A DNA stretch of 64,000 bases from Siphonodentalium dalli (lineage: Eukaryota > Mollusca > Scaphopoda > Gadilida > Siphonodentaliidae): contig CP136062.1 of NCBI GenBank assembly GCA_032622095.1, positions 228,488,578 to 228,552,577 of the forward strand, read 5' to 3'. Positions 22,245 through 33,120 of this stretch are shown in pieces (position 1 is the first letter of the stretch; each line of letters starts with the position of its first letter). Position numbers and translations under genes: made by a program. The notes beneath the pieces are model-generated. The model had not been told where the DNA came from. It did not search any database and saw only the letters and a list, made by a program, of their open reading frames with translations.

Positions 22245-23270
22245 ATCTATACCTTCTATTATGACATCTGTTGATAATCCTGCCCATAATCTATTGCTCC
22301 TACGTGTAGCATGCGACCCATTTTCGGCGAAATATTTGTACAGCCAAGGATGCTATTAGGTAGTTCCGACATTTGTTGGAGATATAGTCGACAGCTCTTG
22401 GCATAGTTGGCGTAGTTGGCGTAGTTTCTCTAATGAAATTCTTCAACGTTTACTCCATATACTGAACCCACAACAATGCTGTCGGCGATTTCTCAATAAG
22501 CAACGATTTATATGTTTTCACACATTCCTCGAGTTTCAACAATGGTTGATACCCAGAAACAGCAGTTGCAGGAATTACTCTACTTTTCAATGGCTTTGCT
22601 AAATAACTTATTGCGTTCATCTCAACCTTCTCGATTCTAGGAATAGACTAATGTTTCGTCAGACTGATTTATAGCTTCTGTGGCATCTGGCGAAGAATCG
22701 AGCACGTTCTCATTCTACACTGTTCGACCAACCCATGGGCTCGTCGGACTTATACCTGTTTCTGTAGATGGCACAATGTCCCCTTATTTGTAAAAGCAGC
22801 ATTAGTTAAGAAATGTCCACATAGTGCCCTTGATATAGCCTTCCCAGAGATCATATGTATAACTGCGTTATATAGGGCCATACACATCCCGCATCGTGAA
22901 GGTTGCTACTTGCTTCACCCCTAATTTGTCTGGACGTTGAGGATCTGTAGTGGCACGCGTACCACATAAAATACAGTCTGTATTGAAATCAAATGGCGAC
23001 ACACCAGATCTCAGTTGTGTATTGTTCGGTATTTATTTCGACCGAACGGTTGGCGCCTTTTTGGGCCTGTGAAATATCTGCGGCAATCCGAATGAACAAG
23101 AACTTTAACGACTGGTGTCATCCGATAGCGCTCATTCAAATAATCATTCAGGTCGTGCCGCCCACGTTTATCACATAAATTGATCAATGTCACAATGCCT
23201 TTCATAGACTGGATGTTTGTCATCAAAACCAGTTGGGCATAAAACACACATGTCATCCCGAAATTGCGTA
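22245..23270 (-). pseudogene. Decayed member of a multi-copy invertebrate family (paired Cys/His modules, RRS-N-RxWAGLSTD motif)
   Basis: On the minus strand, fragments in different frames appear in the order expected of one protein. First is a Cys/His module (about 23250-23014) with LINLCDKRGRHD and VKVLVHSDCRRYFTGPKRR. After a one-base frameshift comes FDFNTDCILCG (23014-22871), the start of a second Cys/His module. A frame at 22620-22453 ends ALLWVQYME. Last is RRSNRLWAGLSTDVIIE (22313-22263). I recognise this order from large uncharacterised protein families present in many copies in cnidarian, mollusc and lancelet genomes, which suggests a mobile or transposon-captured gene. Several stops and frameshifts, and the absence of everything after the RRSNR block, make it a truncated pseudogene. 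The biochemical function of the family is unknown to me. Confidence 0.7.
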
Positions 23271-23562
23271 ACTTCTTGCGGCTCGCATAATACTGCCATG
23301 TCTTTACATTCAATACAAGACCAACTGATATATGGATTGACAATAGATTAATTGCAATTTGGAATATGTATAGTAACAGTTCTCCTGTGTACGTTGGCAC
23401 TGTTAGGTTTCAACAGGAGAATAGTTATACGACTTCAATCCAGTGCTGTTGCAAATCAAAGTATGACTTGGACAATCACAACCTGGGGTTCGTCTGGTGG
23501 CCACTATGGTTTCACGTTGACAGCTATATAAAGGCGCGGCGGATATATAATGTGTACTGGGG

Positions 23563-23705
23563 GATCGTCTGGTGGCCTATATTGGTCTATCTTGCAGAAC
23601 GGATATGATGTTTAGTTGTGATCGTCTGGTGGCCTCTACTGGTCTATCTTGCAGAACGGATATGATGTTTAGTTGTGATCGCCTGGTGGCCTTGATTGGT
23701 CTATC
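23563..23705. repeat. 57-bp tandem repeat, 2.5 copies
   Basis: GATCGTCTGGTGGCCTCTAC followed by TGGTCTATCTTGCAGAACGG and ATATGATGTTTAGTTGT occurs twice fully, with a third start at 23676. 57 is a multiple of three, so both strands show artificial open frames with a 19-residue period. Confidence 0.9.
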
Positions 23706-24398
23706 ACAGCAGGACAGAATTGACACATTGGCTCGCATGGTCAGACTCCAAATTGAAGAATTGATGAGAGACATCACGCGTCTAGCCAGAGTACGGAGTA
23801 TAGGGTTCATACGCGTGTATCATTGGTCGGTTTGGTTCGAAAAGGTCGTATACCGGTTTTCGCGCGATTTTAGGAGATACAAAAAAAAAACGTCTATCTT
23901 CGATACGAAATGGCATTGGAATCTTCGAGAAAATCACGCTATACGATACCTTTCATGACCCATACGACGTTTGGGAAGTTAACTTGACAAAACATGCAGG
24001 GATGCGATCTCTCAAAGCTCATACGACGAAATATAATTCACCAAAATGTTAACGACCGCGCTTTGTACGATCTTTTATGTCGGAGAAATGAAGAATAAAG
24101 ATATTAATTATTCATCAATATCTCAAGGTATTTGTTATAATTTATTGACATTAACTTTTGTTTTGACGCAGTGTCAGCGATGTGTGGTTCTATCCACTCT
24201 ACTTTCTTACTTATAGAACGGTATATCGGACAGTTAGTTGTGGGAAAAGTGACACCTAAAGAGGCCACGGGCGTATATATAAGGACAAATCAGGCTCCGT
24301 CGAACCAAGATGATGAGGATTTTATTACACTGACTACGACATTTAAAACAATATATATATCAGTCACTAAGTCACCATCATCGCATTTCCACCAGTTG
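23706..24398. other. No gene recognised
   Basis: Continuation frames from the 57-bp repeat run into unique-looking DNA; no domain or splice pattern seen. Confidence 0.4.
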
Positions 24399-25278
24399 CA
24401 CCCTAAATCTAGTTGGATAAGACGTTATCCAACAGTCAATCAACCGTTGTATGCCCACAGCACCTATCTACGTTGTGTGAGAAGTTGCATGACAATTTTG
24501 TTGGATACAATTTTACACAACGTTGAATATATATTTACTACCAACGGTTGTATGTTAATTATACAACGTGTTGGATGAAATTTCACACAACACTCAATCA
24601 ACGTTAATTGTCCACAGCACCTATCTACGTTTATTGAACTGTTGGGTGTTGGTAGGGTTGAATGACATTTGTTGATTGGAAAGTTTACCCTACGTTGATT
24701 GGAAAGTAAAATGGGGAAAGACGTCGTGGATAGCTTTGCCGATATAGTATACCTTTGTTATAATTATTCTTTGTACGATACACTGATTATGTAGGCTTTA
24801 TGTGTTGAGTGTATGAGTGTACTACTTTAGTCAAATTAGTGCCGTCAGCATGCAGTTGTGTAAATTTGTAAACTTCAAAATTTGGCAAATATAAATCAAT
24901 ATACACTCAATACATAAAGCCTACACAATCAGTGTATCGTACAAAGAATAATTATAACAAAGGTATACTATACCGGAAAGCTATCCACGACGTCTTGCCC
25001 CATCTTCCAGTCGTTCGGGAGTTTTTTCACGCAGTCGTCCATCTTGTTTTTAAATATTTGGAGCCAAAACTCGCATGCTCGCCCGCACCGGAAACGCTGC
25101 TGCTATTGGATGACCCGGTCACGTTGCAGTTTTATCCAATGTGGTATGAAAGTAATACCACAGAAGACAGTTCACGCAATCAGTTGTGTACATCGTACTA
25201 AATTGTTGATAATAAGTATACAACAAATTCGCACCCAAACGAGTTGTATACAACGTTCATCCAACTAGATTTAGGGTG
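24399..25278. mobile_element. MITE with 20-bp perfect termini and a large internal hairpin
   Basis: CACCCTAAATCTAGTTGGAT at 24399-24418 is exactly mirrored at 25259-25278. Near the centre, 24711-24814 and 24900-25003 are about 104-bp inverted arms with few mismatches, separated by about 85 bases. CAACGTTG and ACAACGTTGTAT-type words occur in both outer halves. No coding capacity. Confidence 0.88.
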
Positions 25279-25364
25279 TGGTTAAGTTGGTGGGGAGCTG
25301 AAAAGCGTCACGTCTTCTCACCAAGACACATTGTCACACACTCATTCCTAGAGCGTCCTCGGAT

Positions 25365-25757
25365 GATAATAATAATACTGATGGAGCTTAAATAGCGCCT
25401 ATCCCCGCGAGGGCCCTAAGCGCTTCACATTATTACCCCAGCTGTTGAGTAATGCCAAGTCTTCTGCATGATGCCATAGTGGCGCTTCACAAGATTGCTC
25501 TCGGCTTACACTTACCCAGCAACCAGGTCCCTATTTTTCGTTTAGGTACGACGAAGCGAGCACAGTACAAGTGACCTGGCCCAAGGGTCACATCCTGGCG
25601 CGAGACTTGAAACAGCGTGTAGCTATATGTAGCACATACACCGCTTAATTTGGCCAAGCCACTGTTGCAGAGACGATAGTCCATCGGCCGGGCGCGAACT
25701 CACGCCGGTGCACCAACACCATTACAAGGTCGACACTCTAACCACTGGGCTACCACT
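25365..25757 (-). mobile_element. tRNA-derived SINE
   Basis: Read on the minus strand, the 5' head contains an A-box-like TAGCCCAGTGGTTAGAG (25736-25752) and a B-box-like GAGTTCGCGCCCGG (25689-25702), with tRNA-like spacing. The body ends in GCGCTTAGGGCCCTCG, AGGCGCTATTTAAGC and a short ATT-type microsatellite tail at 25365-25385. This is the usual layout of a Pol III SINE mobilised by a LINE partner. The B box has diverged from consensus, so the copy is old. The anticodon arm is not recognisable as a functional tRNA. Confidence 0.85.
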
Positions 25758-27235
25758 TCCACTGATCCCATCATCCGATCCCCATCTGGCGTTTATTGAT
25801 CGCCACATGAATCAAAAGTGAACAGGGCCACATATAAGAGTGTTACAGTTGTATTATCCTGACAATGAAATGTTATGCTATAAATGGTGCTATGCGGTAA
25901 AATAATAACCTCCTAATTGGAGGAGATGCAAAGTACAAAGAAACGTCGTTTGAATAACAAAACTGGGTACCAGTACCGTGTTATCATGTAGCACAACAGC
26001 ATGTAATATGTCGATGTTACTGCACTTTATATAGTATCTGCATGGCCTTAGAATATTAGATAGGTCTAGATCGGGAACGTATAACTTTAAACTGTCAGTT
26101 GATGAATATGGCCTCATGGGGTGCTATTCACCGGCTGGGTTTATAATATAGTCCAGGTAGTGTTACGAGGCGACGCTCAATGCGAAGCTATCGGTGGACA
26201 TATCGATGGGAAGACATCGCCGCGCCATATAGGATTATCCAATCAAGGTGATTGGTGTCAATCATAGATTGACCACCGGTCACATAAACATGCTGCGTGT
26301 AGCAGTACACGTTTGTACACATTTCAACAATGAGCAACCGAGGAAAAGGACGTGGGGCAAAATATACCACTGACGACATGAGGGGGTCTACAAAAAAAAT
26401 CCGTATATAGGGCCGGGGTGGGTGGGTGGTCCAGAGGCCGAAACAATCGTGCTTGTAATTTATTTTCTAAAATGGGTTTTTTCAAACAATTTACAACTAC
26501 TGACCATGTAATGTTGTTTGTAAGCATGTTAGTATCATGTTTGTTGGTATATGGCTATATGGACATCTATAGTGACTATTTAGCCTCAGATTTAGCAACA
26601 TTCTGGTTATCACAGGATCCCGTCCCACTTCTCAGTGGAAAACCGTAATTTAGTAAACAAATTAATGTATTACCCAGTTGTATTACCCGAATAAAAGTAA
26701 TAAAATAAAAATAAAACTGTATCACAAATACTACATGGTGAATACTCAATGATGACTAGATATCATTGACCCGATTGTTGCATAACATGAAATTGAAAAG
26801 GGTATCTCATAAATTTCTAATGTCTGAAATACTGTCTTGTTCTGGCATGCAATCAATTTCATTCCTTCTGGTTATTTCTCATCTTTTTTATGATTGCAAG
26901 TAATGTTAATTTGCAGCACTTATCCAAATAAAACTGAATTGGTTATGATGAATGGCCGTTACTGTTTATTGTTCAGACAATCCCAACTGAAGGTGACGCT
27001 ATTCTCCTTGAATTCACGAACTTCATCTTGAAGCTTAAATACTGCTCAACAAGACTAAACTACAATACTTATTGTATACTGTTATCGCTTACAAATATAT
27101 GAACTGAAATAATGTGATGCATTCAGATGCTTTGAGAAATGACATTCTTCAATGTCTTCAAAGTTCAAACTAAAATCAAGAATAAAATCTGACTGAGACT
27201 ATACTGCAGACTCTAGTGCACAAATATACATACAC
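25758..27235. other. No confident gene
   Basis: AT-rich. A short plus-strand frame at 26472-26648 could encode a small protein with one hydrophobic stretch (HVMLFVSMLVSCLLVYGY), but there is no homology or splice evidence. Confidence 0.35.
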
Positions 27236-27239
27236 ATGG

Positions 27240-27620
27240 TTGAGTTATAATAATGCAAAATGTGTTTACGGATGGAACCAAGTTGGTAGCTCTGGTATGC
27301 ATCGACAGGCAAAACCTGTGATATGCAGTAATATCTGCACACATCATTCCCGTATCATTCAGGTCTATCACCATACCAAACCACTTCAAAATTCGACAAC
27401 CGACACTTCAACTTATATGGCAAAAACTTTGTACGGATTGAATTTCATAAACAGGGCCCATGGATAACTCTGGTAGGCATTTGTACTCACAATCCGTGAT
27501 ATTATGCATATTCGTTCCCCATTTCTGGTCCGTCACATGTCATAGAGCATCAAAATATGACAACCGACTCTTGAGTTATGATGCAAAATGTTTGTACGGA
27601 CGGACACACGGACGGCTCGA
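27240..27620. repeat. Degenerate tandem repeat of about 170 bp
   Basis: CTCTGGTATGCAT and CTCTGGTAGGCATT, CGACAACCGACAC and TGACAACCGACTC, GCAAAAACTTTGTACGGA and GCAAAATGTTTGTACGGA align as two to three diverged units, ending in CGGACGGACACACGGACGG. Confidence 0.75.
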
Positions 27621-28159
27621 GACGTCAACTATATACCCGCCGACTAATATCGGGGGTATAATAACCATATATCTATGTGTATACCTAACCAACACAAATC
27701 CCCTTCTCACCCACCCTGGTGAATACGACTAAAGAGTTCTTTGATCATGCACACATAATTGTAGAACCCCTGACCTGTTTACTACTATTTACACTGGCCA
27801 GTGTTCTCTGTCAGACTAAACACGCTCGATATATTAAGGCTATAATGCGGTCTAGGGTAATTTGTGACATACAGTGTACCTACACAATGCTTTGTTATTG
27901 TTGTTAGATACTGGAAACACCAGGAAACACCAGGAAACACCTGGAAATACAGTTTATTTTTCGTTTTTCTGACCTGTGCTTTACCGATTAAGGATGTTAT
28001 TGCTTGAGTCTTAATTTTACACACTTTGCACCAAAAAAGGATAGTGGAATGGGATTGAAAGGCAGTTAACACAGTTATTGAAGAACGGCTAAAAAACTCT
28101 GAAATTTTGATAAAAAACATGAGAAAGGGGGTGGGTCCCTAACATTTGGAGGAACAAAT
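27621..28159. other. No gene recognised
   Basis: Contains a small 11-12-bp direct repeat GGAAACACCA at 27913-27945. The minus-strand open frame across it (27785-28120) has no recognisable domain. Confidence 0.4.
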
Positions 28160-28252
28160 TTGCACAAATGGGGTGGTGGGTTCCTCGGGGTCGGAAAACA
28201 ACTTTTTGGGCCCTATATGTGCAATTGTTTTCCAGACCCCCCCCCCCCCCCC
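28160..28252. repeat. Hairpin with poly-C edge
   Basis: GTCGGAAAACAA (about 28190) pairs with TTGTTTTCCAGAC (about 28226), followed by a 16-base C run. A similar G/C-run structure occurs near 20868-21035. Confidence 0.65.
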
Positions 28253-29739
28253 ACAGCCGACGAGCGTAACACTTTTTTGGGCATTGTGGAGAGAAGAATC
28301 AAAATATTAAAGAACAAAGAAACCTGCACCATTCACCAGCGCCGGAAAAATGATGCATGGAAAGAAATTTCTTTGGAAATAGCAGGGAAATATCCAAACA
28401 GAACCAAAACACAAACAAAATTCTTCTGAGACGTTATCTTCTTGGCTCTTCATTTTCACACTGTGCTAATTAAAAAAAACCTCATTAATATCATTGAAAC
28501 TCATTCTGCAGATATATAAACGCAAGCATGAGTCTCCATACAATTATACCCAAACATTATACCGCTATACATGCCGATTGTGGTCGGTGAGTGTTCGTGA
28601 ATTAGTCGTAAGACGGCGTCAATTGACAGGTGACAAATCTCATAGCTTGGATCAATCACACCATCGACAGCGTGTGTCGTTTGCACTAAAGCAAAGATAC
28701 CTTTGCGTTCAGCCGTTACCATATAAACTACCTGGTTTATAAAATAGTCTCGCTTGGTGAATAGAACCCCAGAGGTTTTGGCATATCGATGCAGATGGAT
28801 TTCCCTTTTCCATATCTGAAAAAGTCTGCCAAAGACAATCAGGTGGTTGTAGGTAGCTAATAGTGATTGTCGTTTCGATAGAAACCTGTACTTGAAGTAT
28901 AGAGTACATGGACATTAAACAAATTTGTCGAATCATCGCGTTGCCAGAACATACCATTGAATGAAAGGGGAACGATATTCACACGAGATAACAATACCAC
29001 GCTGGTCATACGTGAACTCATGCACACACCGGGTGAGAACAGACGGTAGGTGGAAACATTGCCATATATACCCATACAAAGCGCTACTTTCCAGTTAGTT
29101 TGCGAGCTCATATTGCAGATAGATTATGTTTCTAGTAAACAATAGCGAAAACGTCAGCATTTACCAAATTAGTTAGTATAATGGTGTGATATGTAATAAA
29201 TATTTCCCAAGCGTGTGCAAATGTTCTAGTTGAATGGGTCTCAACACAGTCATATGTTGACCCGGATGCAACCTATCCCGCTCATGGAACAGTACAAATA
29301 TCTCCCACGATATGCTCATGAACAACACAATATATAACACATGTCATCCCACGAAATCCCGAGGTAACAAACCCGGGGGTTGGTGCTCGGTTGGAACTCG
29401 CGCAACGGGTTAGCTGAATGAGTTTGAATCACGCACACCGGGTTTTGGAAGCACGCGCATATGTTTATTTCGCGATGTTATGTTCTGTTAAATGCATACT
29501 GATCATGATATTTGCGAACTGAAAGGCCTAACTTTGTTTAAAACACACCCAGCAAACACGGAAGGCATTCGATCACGCGATGAGTTGACATTTTGCTATT
29601 CTTGAACACAATTTACATATTTTTAATCCAGACCTCGAACTCTGTCTGATATGCACCTGATGGTTTTTTCGTCAAAAAGCCTGAAGCCTATTTTCCAGAA
29701 CAGTATTGTTGCAGGATGGTATCGTCGCCTTTGGCAAGT
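28253..29739. other. No gene recognised
   Basis: Short frames on both strands (28494-29111) lack domains and splice support. A mixed unique region. Confidence 0.4.
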
Positions 29740-30360
29740 AGTTTGATCAAAACTTTGGTCAAAATTTTCAAAAGTTGGAAATTTCATACCTGCATGACAT
29801 ACCATTAGTTGGATATTTCACCCCAATAATAGGTTGAAACTATTCTTGTAATTTGATTTTCAAACAATTTATTAGGGGTGAAATATCAAAATATTTATTG
29901 TTTTTGGATCAATATTACCATAATTTATATTCCTTCTTTTGGCAAAATTTTGGATTGAAATGGCTATCAGTTGGAAATTTGCCAACCCTGTGGAGGGTGT
30001 CATGTTGGAAATTTCCAACACTTGGAAAGCTTGTGTCCTGGTCCCTCCCCCGTGGCCAGTCAAAAACTGCTAGTTAATTTAAGAAAACAATATTTTCCTA
30101 CATTTGGTCAACATTTTCATTGAAATTGTCATCAGTTGGAAATTTTCCAACCTAAGCGGGGGTGTCGAGTTTAGGAAAGCTTGAGACCAGTCTAGATGCT
30201 ATGATTTTGCGATTTTCTGGTTCAGATTAAAAAATTATCCTGATCCCTCCACCGTGCCCAATAAAAACTGCTAATTAGTTTATATTTTACTACATTTGGT
30301 CAAAATTGTGGACTCAAATGGTCACCAATTGTAAATTGTCCAACCTAAGGGTGAGTAATA
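29740..30360. repeat. Degenerate repeats of about 175 bp with TTGGAAATTT motifs
   Basis: Three to four diverged units share CATTTGGTCAAMATTKT, CAGTTGGAAATTTKCCAACC and CCCTCCMCCGTG; related sequence lies inverted at 19310-19500. Confidence 0.7.
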
Positions 30361-30465
30361 CTGATAATAACGACCCATATTTCGATCGCAACAGACCTGT
30401 TTAATGTGTGTTAATCGTATTTTCTATCATAATTTACCGGTGTACTTGGTGCATTCATAATTCGA

Positions 30466-30708
30466 TGGTGCTATGGGGTATTTTGGGCTGGTTTTGTTAC
30501 GATACACTTTTCGAGTTAAATACATTTACAAAAGTGGCTTTTTCGCTAAATGTATATAAATATAAGGATTAACTGTCATGTGGACTGTTTTTATGGAGAT
30601 GCAACCGTGAGGTAAGAGGTCATAACTTGTATGTTTTACACAAGTTATGACCACTTACCTCACGGTTACATCTCCATAAAAACAGTTCACATGACAGTTA
30701 ATCCTTAT
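30466..30708 (-). mobile_element. Hairpin element, right copy (inverted relative to 20.1 kb)
   Basis: The flank GGTGCTATGGGGTATTTTGG comes first, then the hairpin with 69-bp arms (30562-30630 and 30640-30708) around a 9-base loop. This copy keeps the full arm that is shortened at 20.2 kb. It is the reverse complement of 20126-20369, so the two copies flank 10.1 kb as inverted repeats with hairpins outermost. Confidence 0.88.
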
Positions 30709-31210
30709 ATATTAATTATGCAGTTTTGAGGCACGAATCCACCGGGCTGCTCCCATGCTTCACATGGAACATATTATAAGTTACGGGACGCTTATTGGTC
30801 GATATGGTGTCACGTGAGGCGAAGTTAGATCAATATTATAAGTTACGGGACGCTCATTGGTCGCTATGGTGTCACGTGAAGCGAAGTTAGATCAATATTA
30901 TAAGTTACGGGACGCTTATTGGTCGATATGGTGTCAAGTGAGGCGAAGTTAGATCAATATTATAAGTTACGGGACGCTTAGTGGTCGATATGGTGTCACG
31001 TGAGGCGAAGTTAGATCAATATTATAAGTTACGGGACGCTTAGTGGTCGATATGGTGTCATGTGAGGCGAAGTTAGATCAATATTATAAGTTACGGGACG
31101 CTTAGTGGTCGATATGGTGTCACGTGAGGCGAAGTTAGATCAATATTATAAGTTACGGGACGCTTAGTGGTCGATATGGTGTCATGTGAGGCGAAGTTAG
31201 ATCAATATTA

Positions 31211-33120
31211 TAAGTTCCGGACGCTTAGTGGTCGATATGGTGTCATGTGAGGCGAAGCTAGATCAATATTATAAGTTACGGGACGCTTAGTGGTCGATAT
31301 GGTGTCACGTGAGGCGAAGTGAGATCAATATTATAAGTTACGGGACGCTTAGTGGTCGGATATGGTGTCATGTGAGGCGAAGTGATATCAATATTATAAG
31401 TTACGGGACACTTAGTGGTCGGATATGGTGTCATGTGAGGGGAAGTTAGATCAATATTATAAGTTACGGGACGCTTAGTGGTCGATATGGGGTCACGTGA
31501 GGCGAAGTTAGATCAATATTATATGTTACGGGACGCTTAGTGGTCGATATGGTGTCACGTGATGCGAAGTTAGATCAATATTATAAGTTACGGGACGCTT
31601 AGTGGTCGATATGGTGTCACGTGATGCGAAGTTAGATCAATATTATAAGTTACGGGACGCTTAGTGGTCGATATGGTGTCACGTGATGCGAAGTTAGATC
31701 AATATTATAAGTTACGGGACGCTTAGTGGTCGATATGGTGTCACGTGAGGCGAAGTTAGATCAATATTATAAGTTACGGGACACTTAGTGGTCGATATGG
31801 TGTCATGTGAGGCGAATTTATATCAATATTATAAGTTACGGGACGCTTAGTGGTCGATATGGTGTCATGTGAGGCGAAGTTAGATCAATATTATAAGTTA
31901 CGGGACGCTTACTGGTCGATATGGTGTCATGTGAGGCGACGAAGTTAGATCAATATTATAAGTTACGGGACGCTTAGTGGTCGATATGGTGTCATGTGAG
32001 GCGAAGTTAGATCAATATTATAAGTTACGGGACGCTTAGTGGTCGATATGGTGTCATGTGAGGCGAAGTTAGATCAATATTATAAGTTACGGGACGCTTA
32101 GTGGTCGATATGGTGTCATGTGAGGCGAAGTTAGATCAATATTATAAGTAACGGGACGCTTAGTGGTCGATATGGTGTCATGTGAGGCGAAGTTAGATCA
32201 ATATTATAAGTTACGGGACGCTTAGTGGTCGATATGGTGTCATGTGAGGCGAAGTTAGATCAATATTATCAGTTACGGGACACTTAGTGGTCGATATGGT
32301 GTCATGTGAGGCGAATTTATATCAATATTATAAGTTACGGGATGCTTAGTGGTCGATATGGTGTCATGTGAGGCGAAGTTAGATCAATATTATAAGTTAC
32401 GGGACGCTTACTGGTCGATATGGTGTCATGTGAGGCGACGAAGTTAGATCAATATTATAAGTTACGGGACGCTTAGTGGTCGATATGGTGTCATGTGAGG
32501 CGAAGTTAGATCAATATTATAAGTTACGGGACGCTTAGTGGTCGATATGGTGTCATGTGAGGCGAAGTTAGATCAATATTATAAGTTACGGGACGCTTAG
32601 TGGTCGATATGGTGTCATGTGAGGCGAAGTTAGATCAATATTATAAGTTACGGGACGCTTAGTGGTCGATATGGTGTCACGTGAGGCGAAGTTAGATCAA
32701 TATTATAAGTTACGGGACGCTTAGTGGTCGATATGGTGTCATGTGAGGCGAAGTTAGATCAATATTATAAGTTACGGGACGCTTAGTGGTCGATATGGTG
32801 TCACGTGAGGCGAAGTTAGATCAATATTATAAGTTACGGGACGCTTAGTGGTCGATATGGTGTCATGTGAGGCGAAGTTAGATCAATATTATAAGTTCCG
32901 GACGCTTAGTGGTCGATATGGTGTCATGTGAGGCGAAGCTAGATCAATATTATAAGTTACGGGACGCTTAGTGGTCGATATGGTGTCACGTGAGGCGAAG
33001 TGAGATCAATATTATAAGTTACGGGACGCTTAGTGGTCGGATATGGTGTCATGTGAGGCGAAGTGATATCAATATTATAAGTTACGGGACACTTAGTGGT
33101 CGGATATGGTGTCATGTGAG
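31211..33120. repeat. Second higher-order duplication near the left part of the satellite
   Basis: The block beginning TAAGTTCCGGACGC at 31211 recurs at 32892 with the same following variants (GTCGGATATGG, GTGATATC). The 3-bp insertion GGCGACGAAG recurs 499 bp apart (31936 and 32435), i.e. eight monomers plus three bases. Confidence 0.85.

Noticed and set aside
23572-23958. 128-residue frame starting in the 57-bp repeat
   Set aside because: Begins in tandem repeat DNA, overlaps an equally long antisense frame and has no domain.
25684-25757. Functional tRNA gene
   Set aside because: A and B boxes are present, but the acceptor and anticodon arms are not recognisable and the body continues as a SINE.
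26472-26648. Small plus-strand protein with one hydrophobic segment
   Set aside because: Short, with no homology, no promoter or splice evidence, and AT-rich DNA often gives such frames.
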